Assembly: GCA_030840515.1 (NCBI GenBank)
Contig: JAVEEJ010000207.1
Coordinates: forward strand, 1 to 10,579
DNA: 10,579 bases
Reading direction: 5' to 3'
From: Frankiaceae bacterium
Lineage (GTDB): Bacteria > Actinomycetota > Actinomycetes > JAVEEJ01
Shown here: positions 5,426 through 10,579 of the stretch, piece after piece
How the letters are laid out: every line of letters starts with the position of its first letter
Numbering within the stretch: the first letter of the stretch is position 1
Notes under the pieces: model-generated
The model's database searches: none
Told to the model about the DNA's origin: nothing
Seen by the model: the letters and a program-made list of their open reading frames with translations, nothing else
Position numbers and translations under genes: made by a program

Positions 5426-6925
5426 TCAGACCTCGCCGGCTGCGACGTCCTCGATCAGCTGCACGAAAGTCCGCACGGCGAAGCCCGTTCCGCCCTTGGG
5501 GGTATACGACCACGCCTCGCCCTGGTTGAACGCAGGCCCGGCGATGTCGATGTGCGCCCACCGGATGTCGTCAGGCACCCAGTCCTTGAGGAACAGGCCG
5601 GCGGTCAGCATGCCGCCGTAGCGGTCCCCGATGTTCGCGATGTCGGCGACGCTCGAGTCAAGCGACGGCCGCAGCTCGACCGGCAGCGGCATCGGCCAGA
5701 CCTGCTCCCCGGCCCGCTCCGCGGCGGTGCAGATCCCCGTGCGCAGCGCGTCGTCGTTGCCCATCACCCCTGCAGTGCGCGAGCCGAGCGCCACGAGCTG
5801 GGCACCCGTCAGGGTCGCGACGTCGATCAGCACGTCGGGCTTGTCCTCGAGGCCCCGCGCGATCCCGTCGACCAGGATCAAGCGGCCCTCGGCGTCGGTG
5901 TTGAGCACCTCGACGGTCTTGCCGGCATAGGTCACGAGTACGTCGGACGGTCGGATCGCAGAGCCGCTGGGCATGTTCTCCGCGGTCGGCGCGTAGCCGA
6001 TGACGTTGACCGCCGGCTTGAGGGCGGCGACCACCTGCAGGGTCGCGATCACCGCCGCCGCGCCACCCATGTCGCTCTTCATCCACTCCATGCCGGCGGC
6101 GGGCTTGATGGAGATGCCGCCGGAATCGAAGGTGATGCCCTTGCCGACGAGTACGACGGTCTTCTTTGCCTTCGGATGCGTGTATGCGAGGCGGATGAGA
6201 CGCGGCGGGTGAGTCGAGCCCTGCCCGACACCGAGGATTCCGCCGTACCCGCCCCGCTTCAGCGCCTTCTCGTCGAGCACCTCCACGTCGAGCTTGCCCT
6301 GCGCGGCGACTGCCCGGGCCGCGTCGGCGAGCTCTTGCGGGTGCAGGTGCGCGGGGGAGGTGTTGACCAGGTCACGCACCAGGGACACGCCCTCGGCGAC
6401 CGCGACGGCGCGCTTCAACGCGGCGGCCGCGACCTTCGACTTGGGGTCGTCGACGACGAAGGTGATCGTGGTCGGGGCGTCGGCGGCGGCCTTCTTGTAG
6501 GCGGTGAACTGGTAGGCGCCGAGCAGTGCGCCCTCGAAGGCGGCGCGGAAGAACGGCTCGTCCTTCACCGCGTTGAGCTCCACCACGACGTTCTTCGATC
6601 CCGCCAGCGCGCGGATGCCGGCGCCGATCGCGCGACGCAGCTGCTCGGGTCCGGTCAGCCGACCCGCGGAGGCGACGGCGATCAGGGGAGCCGACGTGGC
6701 ACCGAGGCTGGCGAGCTTGATGACCTCGCCCTCCTTGCCGGTGGCGCCGAGGGACTTGAGCGTCGCCAGCAGCTTGCCCTTGAAGGCGGCCTTGTCGACC
6801 TTGGCGGCACCGGGCGTGAGCGTCAGGGCAGTCGCGGATCCGGGGTAGCCGTTGTGCATCCCGATGAGCAGGGCGTCGCCCTTGGTGGTCGCGGCCGCGC
6901 CGCCGGTCAGCTTGAGGGTCGTCAC
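5426..6925 (-). CDS. pepA: Leucyl aminopeptidase (M17 family), 499 aa
   Basis: Cytosolic dizinc/dimanganese aminopeptidase that removes N-terminal residues from peptides. The M17 signature NTDAEGRL is at 342-349. The metal and catalytic residues are all present: Lys262 and Asp267 in VGKGITFDSGG, Asp285 in MKSDMGG, and Asp344, Glu346 and Arg348 in the signature. These are each 8 lower than the numbers I recall for E. coli PepA (270, 275, 293, 352, 354, 356), so the catalytic spacing is intact. Length is normal. GTG at 6925 (VTTLKL) is chosen over 6991, because the longer frame would run through the gcvT start. No ribosome site precedes GTG; instead TAGCAT lies 8 nt before it, as for a leaderless mRNA. 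It diverges from gcvT across 44 bp. Mycobacterial homologues are called pepB. Confidence 0.96.
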   Translation of the reverse strand: MTTLKLTGGAAATTKGDALLIGMHNGYPGSATALTLTPGAAKVDKAAFKGKLLATLKSLGATGKEGEVIKLASLGATSAPLIAVASAGRLTGPEQLRRAIGAGIRALAGSKNVVVELNAVKDEPFFRAAFEGALLGAYQFTAYKKAAADAPTTITFVVDDPKSKVAAAALKRAVAVAEGVSLVRDLVNTSPAHLHPQELADAARAVAAQGKLDVEVLDEKALKRGGYGGILGVGQGSTHPPRLIRLAYTHPKAKKTVVLVGKGITFDSGGISIKPAAGMEWMKSDMGGAAAVIATLQVVAALKPAVNVIGYAPTAENMPSGSAIRPSDVLVTYAGKTVEVLNTDAEGRLILVDGIARGLEDKPDVLIDVATLTGAQLVALGSRTAGVMGNDDALRTGICTAAERAGEQVWPMPLPVELRPSLDSSVADIANIGDRYGGMLTAGLFLKDWVPDDIRWAHIDIAGPAFNQGEAWSYTPKGGTGFAVRTFVQLIEDVAAGEV

Positions 6926-6933
6926 GGGGCGCG

Positions 6934-6939
6934 ATGCTA
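6934..6939 (-). promoter_or_regulatory. -10 box (TAGCAT) of a leaderless pepA promoter
   Basis: TAGCAT on the minus strand fits the actinobacterial TAnnnT -10 pattern. It is followed by 8 nt and the GTG start of pepA, so transcription would begin at or next to the start codon. No Shine-Dalgarno is seen in the gap and no clear -35. Confidence 0.6.
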
Positions 6940-6955
6940 GCGATGACGCTCCGGA

Positions 6956-6961
6956 TAGGTT
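6956..6961 (+). promoter_or_regulatory. -10 box (TAGGTT) of a leaderless gcvT promoter
   Basis: TAGGTT fits TAnnnT and is followed by exactly 8 nt and the GTG start of gcvT, with no Shine-Dalgarno. Its spacing mirrors the divergent pepA box, only 16 bp away. Each promoter's -35 region therefore falls over the other's -10. Confidence 0.6.
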
Positions 6962-6969
6962 GACCTCCC

Positions 6970-8061
6970 GTGACGCTCCTGACCTCGCCACTGCATGACC
7001 GCCACGTCGCCCTCGGCGCCAAGCTCGCCGACTTCGGTGGCTGGGAGATGCCGATCGAGTACCCCGGCGGCGGCGTGCTCAAGGAGCACGAGGCGGTGCG
7101 CCAGCGGGTCGGCGTCTTCGACGTGTCGCACCTGGGCAAGGCCTCGGTCCGCGGTGTCGGCGCGAAGGACTTCCTCAACCGCTGCCTGAGCAACGACCTC
7201 GACAAGATCAAGCCCGGCCAGGCTCAGTACACCCTGTGCTGCGACCCGTCCGGCGGCGTCGTCGACGACCTCATCGCCTACCTGCACGCCGACCACGCGG
7301 TGTTCCTCATCCCCAACGCGGCCAACACCGCAGAGGTGGTGCGCCGTCTTGCGGCCGCCGCCCCCGACGGCCTGGCGATCGTGAACCAGCATCGCGAGTA
7401 CGGCGTACTCGCAGTCCAAGGTCCCCAGTCGGCCGAGCTGCTCACCCGGCTCGGACTGCCCACGGGGCACGACTACATGTCCTGGGTCGACGCGCAGTGG
7501 GAGGGCCGGTCGGGCATCGTCTGCCGCACGGGCTACACGGGTGAGCACGGCTACGAGCTGCTGCCGCGGTGGGACGACGCGGCGCCCCTGTGGGATGCGC
7601 TGCTGGCTGCGGGCGAGGACCTCGGAGTCATGGCGTGTGGGCTGGGCGCTCGGGACACGTTGCGTACCGAGATGGGCTATCCGCTGCACGGCCAGGACCT
7701 CTCGCTCGACATCTCTCCCGTGCAGGCGCGGGCGGGCTGGGCGGTGGGCTGGGCGAAGGAGGAGTTCTGGGGGCGTGACGCGCTGCTCGCCGAGAAGGCA
7801 GCCGGCCCGCACCGCATCTTGCGCGGGCTCGAGTCGCTCGACCGGGGCATCCCGCGGGCCCACATGTCGGTGCTGCGTGACGGCGCTCCCGTCGGTGAGG
7901 TCACGAGCGGCACGTTCTCCCCGACCAAGCGGGTGGGGATCGGCCTGGCGCTGCTGGCTCCGGAGGTGGCGGTGGGGGACGAGGTGACGGTCGACGTGCG
8001 GGGCCGCACCTCGACGATGAAGGTGGTCACGCCGCCGTTCGTGGAGGCCTCCACCCGGTGA
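6970..8061 (+). CDS. gcvT: Aminomethyltransferase (glycine cleavage T protein), 363 aa
   Basis: T protein of the cytosolic glycine cleavage system. It takes the aminomethyl group from lipoyl H protein and, with tetrahydrofolate, yields 5,10-methylene-THF and ammonia. The N-terminus LLTSPLHDRHVALGAKLADFGGWEMP is typical of the family (quoted here as SPLHDRH and FGGWEMP). GGVVDDLI at 95-102 carries the catalytic-type Asp (Asp99/100; Asp101 in E. coli). Also visible are the C-terminal GYTGEHGYEL, GLGARDTLR(T)EMGYPLHGQD and VTSGTFSPT blocks. Length is standard. GTG at 6970 is the only start that keeps the conserved N-terminus, and a leaderless -10 lies upstream. It overlaps the next gene by 4 nt (GTGA). 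Genes for the H and P proteins are not in the window; the lpdA product is the L protein of the same system. Confidence 0.97.
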   Translation: MTLLTSPLHDRHVALGAKLADFGGWEMPIEYPGGGVLKEHEAVRQRVGVFDVSHLGKASVRGVGAKDFLNRCLSNDLDKIKPGQAQYTLCCDPSGGVVDDLIAYLHADHAVFLIPNAANTAEVVRRLAAAAPDGLAIVNQHREYGVLAVQGPQSAELLTRLGLPTGHDYMSWVDAQWEGRSGIVCRTGYTGEHGYELLPRWDDAAPLWDALLAAGEDLGVMACGLGARDTLRTEMGYPLHGQDLSLDISPVQARAGWAVGWAKEEFWGRDALLAEKAAGPHRILRGLESLDRGIPRAHMSVLRDGAPVGEVTSGTFSPTKRVGIGLALLAPEVAVGDEVTVDVRGRTSTMKVVTPPFVEASTR

Positions 8062-8600
8062 GAGTGCCGGGTGTCGACGCGGGCCCCAGGGTGCTGCTGC
8101 TCGGCATGATGGGGGCCGGCAAGACCACCGTCGGGCGTGAGCTGTCGGCGCGGACCGGTTGGCCTTACCTCGACAACGACGAGCTGGTCGCGCTTGCCTA
8201 TGGCCGGCCCACCCCCGACGTGCTGGCCGAGGCAGGAGAGACCGGTCTGCGGGCGGTCGAGTCAGCCGCCCTGGGCGCCGCGCTAGCCGCCGAGCCTCCG
8301 ATCGTGGCTGGGGTCGCCGGCGGGGTGATCGACGACCCGGGAGACCGGGAGCGGCTGCGCTCCGCCGACGCCTTCGTGGTCTGGCTGCGGGCCGAGATCG
8401 CCACGCTCGCCGCCCGGGTGGGGAGCGGCGAGGACCGGCCCTGGCTGGCACCGGACCCGGCTACCGCGCTGGCCACGCTCTACGCCGGGCGAGCCGAGCA
8501 CTACGCGGCGGTCGCTGATCTGGTCCTCGACGTGGACGGCCGGACGCCGGGAGAGCTGGTCGACCAGCTGCTCGCCGTACTCGCACCCGGCCCCTTCTAG
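8058..8600 (+). CDS. Shikimate-kinase-like P-loop kinase, 180 aa
   Basis: P-loop small-molecule kinase of the AroK/AroL type. Walker A is GMMGAGKTT (about 16-24). LDNDEL matches the LDxD shikimate/Mg site, and GETGLRAVE matches GExxFRxxE with its substrate-binding Arg. DRPWL is the lid motif, and GRAEHYAAVADLVLDV is the C-terminal RxxxYxxxAD motif. One oddity is VAGVAGGVI, where standard shikimate kinases have three glycines (xGGGxV); here the first Gly is Ala. The N-terminus is extended by about 10 residues. GTG at 8058 overlaps the gcvT TGA by 4 nt, and GGAGG (8043-8047) lies 10 nt upstream, so it is probably co-transcribed and coupled. It is not in an aroC-aroK-aroB cluster, so it may be a second paralogue with another substrate. 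I left the symbol blank for that reason. Confidence 0.8.
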   Translation: MRVPGVDAGPRVLLLGMMGAGKTTVGRELSARTGWPYLDNDELVALAYGRPTPDVLAEAGETGLRAVESAALGAALAAEPPIVAGVAGGVIDDPGDRERLRSADAFVVWLRAEIATLAARVGSGEDRPWLAPDPATALATLYAGRAEHYAAVADLVLDVDGRTPGELVDQLLAVLAPGPF

Positions 8601-8671
8601 GCAGGGATGCCGCCCGGAACGGCGAAGGAAGTGGGCAGCCCCGCTGTGCCCAGCCGTCCCAGGGAGTCCCT

Positions 8672-10321
8672 TTGCGCCCCACGCGCGCCGTCGCCGCCGC
8701 TGCCCTGCTCGCCGGAGCCGCTCTCGTCATCCCCGCCGTGACGGCCAGCGCGGCGCTGCCGGCTGGGATGACGATCACCACGTCCGCGACCCACGACACG
8801 AGCCGACCGCTGCGCGAGATGGCGGGGCTGCCCACCGTGATCGCGCCGGGGCACATCACCATCGAGCCGGGCCGCAAGCACAACATCACCACGCCCGGCG
8901 CGGCCGACCCGGTGCAGCAGAAGGCCGCGACGATCCCCGCTCGGGCCCGGGTGATCCACAACTTCGCCGGCCTCGGCCTCAACTTCCCCCACTTCACGCC
9001 GGACGCCATCCCGCCGGACACCGTCGGGGCCGCCGGGCTCAAGCAGTACATGCAGTGGGTGAACAGCTCGTTCGTCATCCTCGACAAGCGCACCGGCGCG
9101 GTCCTGCTGGGCCCGCTGACCGGCAACAAGCTGTGGGTCGACTTCGAGGGCCCGTGTGAGAAGCGGAACGCCGGCGACCCGGTCGTCAACTACGACCGCT
9201 TCGCCCACCGCTGGGTGGTGCAGCAGTTCGGCGGCGACGCCAGCCCCTACGTCGAGTGCGTGGCGGTCTCCAAGACCGACGACGCGACCGGTGCGTGGAA
9301 CCGCTACCAGTTCACCTACAAGTCCTTCAACGACTACCCGCACGCCGGTGTGTGGTCGCACTCCTACCTCGCGACCTACAACATGTTCGGCGACAGCAGC
9401 GAGAGCGGCACCAAGGCCTGCGCTATGGACCGCAAGGCGATGCTGGCCGGGCGTGCCGCCAAGCAGGTCTGCTTCCAGCTGGCGAGCAGCGAGCCGCTGC
9501 TGCTTCCGGCCGACGCCGACGGCACCCGCATCCCGGGCGCCAGCGAGGACGCTCCGTTCGCCGGTCTGCTCTCCATCCAGGGCGAAGGAAGCGCGACCAC
9601 CGGCACGGGCGCGCTGGCCATGTACTCGATGCACGTCGACTGGGCCCACCCGACGAAGTCGCGTCTGTCCAAACCGGCGATCGTGCACGGCGCCGACTAC
9701 ACGATCGCCTGCCTCGGATACAGCTTCGAGTCACGGGTCACCAGCGCGTGCATCCCGCAGCCCGGCCCGGCAGCCGCCGGTGTCGGGCCGCTCGGGCTCG
9801 ACGCGCTGTCGGACCGGCTCATGTTCCGCCTGTCCTGGCGCAAGTTCGCGGACGGTCACGAGGCTCTCGTCGCCACTCACACGGTCGACGCGCTGCCCGT
9901 GGCGGGCGCGGTGCGTTGGTATGAGCTGCGCCGCGTGGGCACCTCCCCGTGGCGGGTCCAGCAGCAGGGCAGCTACCTGCCGGACCTGGACTCGCGGTGG
10001 ATGGGCTCGATCGCGATGGACAAGAACGGCGGCCTCGCGGTCGGCTACAGCGTGAGCGGCCCGGCGACCTTCCCGAGCATCCGGATCGCCGGGCGCACGG
10101 CCAAGGACCCAGCAGGACAGCTGTCCAAGGAGACGGTGATCGCGACCGGCTTCGGCGACCAGGCGACGGCCTCGCTGATCGCGCGTTGGGGCGACTACAG
10201 CGCCATGTCGGTCGACCCTGCCGACGACTGCACGCTCTGGTACACGACGGAGTACATGACCGAGGTCGGCGTCTTCGACTGGTCCACCCGTATCGCAGCG
10301 GTCCGGCTCCCCGGCTGCTGA
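8672..10321 (+). CDS. Secreted protein of a conserved but uncharacterised family, 549 aa
   Basis: The Sec signal peptide has a short basic n-region (RPTR), a hydrophobic core (about 6-23) and a likely cut after TASA (residue 27). The mature protein matches, from memory, a family of large exported proteins in several phyla that carry PPDTVGA (114-120), QWVNSSF, GDPVVNYDRFAHRWV, FNDYP near 219-223, RWMGSIAMD (442-450) and RWGDYSAM (505-512) close to the C-terminus. It is beta-rich, with at least eight cysteines in the mature part, and looks like a propeller fold (inference); I know no tested function. Start: TTG at 8672 with AGGGAG (8661-8666) 5 nt upstream; it is needed to keep the Arg-rich n-region, and no ATG or GTG is better placed. 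71 nt separate it from the kinase gene. Its stop abuts the cobS stop with no gap. Confidence 0.9.
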   Translation: MRPTRAVAAAALLAGAALVIPAVTASAALPAGMTITTSATHDTSRPLREMAGLPTVIAPGHITIEPGRKHNITTPGAADPVQQKAATIPARARVIHNFAGLGLNFPHFTPDAIPPDTVGAAGLKQYMQWVNSSFVILDKRTGAVLLGPLTGNKLWVDFEGPCEKRNAGDPVVNYDRFAHRWVVQQFGGDASPYVECVAVSKTDDATGAWNRYQFTYKSFNDYPHAGVWSHSYLATYNMFGDSSESGTKACAMDRKAMLAGRAAKQVCFQLASSEPLLLPADADGTRIPGASEDAPFAGLLSIQGEGSATTGTGALAMYSMHVDWAHPTKSRLSKPAIVHGADYTIACLGYSFESRVTSACIPQPGPAAAGVGPLGLDALSDRLMFRLSWRKFADGHEALVATHTVDALPVAGAVRWYELRRVGTSPWRVQQQGSYLPDLDSRWMGSIAMDKNGGLAVGYSVSGPATFPSIRIAGRTAKDPAGQLSKETVIATGFGDQATASLIARWGDYSAMSVDPADDCTLWYTTEYMTEVGVFDWSTRIAAVRLPGC

Positions 10322-10579
10322 TCAGCTCACGTTGATGTCGTAGGCCATCACCACGAGCACCGCCGCGGTGGCCACCTCGACCATGGCCCCGAGCACGTCA
10401 CCGGTCACGCCGCCGAGCTTGCGCACGGCCTGCACGCGCACCGCGATGGCGGCGGCGAGCCCGACGACGGCGGCGATCGCGACGTGAGCCGCCTCGTGAT
10501 AGCCGCGGTTGTCGTCGATCGCTCCTGCCGCCGAGCAGAGCACGACAAGAGCGGCGGAGGCGAGTACGGCGACACTGGG
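10322..10579 (-). CDS. cobS: Adenosylcobinamide-GDP ribazoletransferase (cobalamin synthase), C-terminal 85 residues, cut by the window edge
   Basis: CobS is an integral membrane enzyme of late cobalamin synthesis. It joins adenosylcobinamide-GDP and alpha-ribazole (or its phosphate). The visible part has the family's C-terminal motif RKLGGVTGDVLGA followed by a hydrophobic segment (VEVATAAVLVVMAY), and earlier hydrophobic helices rich in Ala and Val. The frame is open to the window edge, and its start lies outside. No internal start is chosen because the family is far longer (about 250 residues). It converges on the secreted-protein gene with no intergenic base. Confidence 0.9.
   Translation of the reverse strand, partial: PSVAVLASAALVVLCSAAGAIDDNRGYHEAAHVAIAAVVGLAAAIAVRVQAVRKLGGVTGDVLGAMVEVATAAVLVVMAYDINVS

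Noticed and set aside
5336..6940. 534-codon plus-strand open frame opposite pepA
   Set aside because: Spans the pepA coding region, whose catalytic residues are all intact; the translation is His/Arg/Gly-rich and unrecognisable.
6937..8451. 504-codon minus-strand open frame opposite gcvT and the kinase gene
   Set aside because: Antisense shadow of two well-recognised genes; Arg-rich translation with no motifs.
8632..8652. Possible terminator hairpin (TGGGCA...TGCCCA) between the kinase and secreted-protein genes
   Set aside because: Only six base pairs with a 9-nt loop and no U run.
9875..9882. Extra copy of the ACTCACAC box in the secreted-protein gene
   Set aside because: No matching GTGCAACCT partner nearby; coding sequence.

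Overview
This is a high-GC bacterial chromosome segment. Sequence features and gene content point to Actinomycetota, probably a Nocardioides-like member of the Propionibacteriales (inference). The clues are GTG/TTG starts, leaderless-type promoters and SigE-type ECF sigma factors. The lpdA, pepA, gcvT, cobS neighbourhood is also one I know from memory in actinobacteria such as Mycobacterium and Streptomyces.

Layout: (1) 1-443, minus: the start of lpdA (dihydrolipoyl dehydrogenase), divergent from a small conserved protein gene (569-886, plus) that ends at a bidirectional hairpin terminator (897-933). (2) 950-5342, all minus: an accessory block that separates lpdA from pepA. It holds two tandem paralogous cassettes, each an ECF sigma factor gene overlapping by 8 nt a gene for a single-pass membrane protein with an extracytoplasmic Asp-box (BNR) beta-propeller-like domain. 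Last in the block is a secreted or anchored protein with octapeptide repeats and a His-rich tail. (3) 5426-8600: pepA (minus) and gcvT (plus) diverge from a 44-bp region holding two back-to-back leaderless-type promoters; gcvT overlaps a shikimate-kinase-like gene by 4 nt. (4) 8672-10321, plus: a secreted protein of a recognisable but uncharacterised family, abutting the 3' end of cobS (minus, cut by the window edge).

The most interesting part is the pair of sigma/sensor cassettes. Both sigma genes are preceded by the same two-part element, GTGCAACCT, exactly 16 nt, then GTGTGAGT. This looks like an ECF promoter and suggests autoregulation and mutual cross-activation. The sigma proteins are about two-thirds identical. 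Their membrane partners share a short cytoplasmic N-terminus, the membrane segment and six cysteines in three pairs, but little else. My inference is that they are anti-sigma/sensor proteins that sense different external signals and feed a shared promoter class. Nothing in the sequence proves the anti-sigma role.

There is no gene-free stretch longer than about 130 bp, and I saw no rRNA, tRNA, CRISPR array, transposase or insertion sequence.
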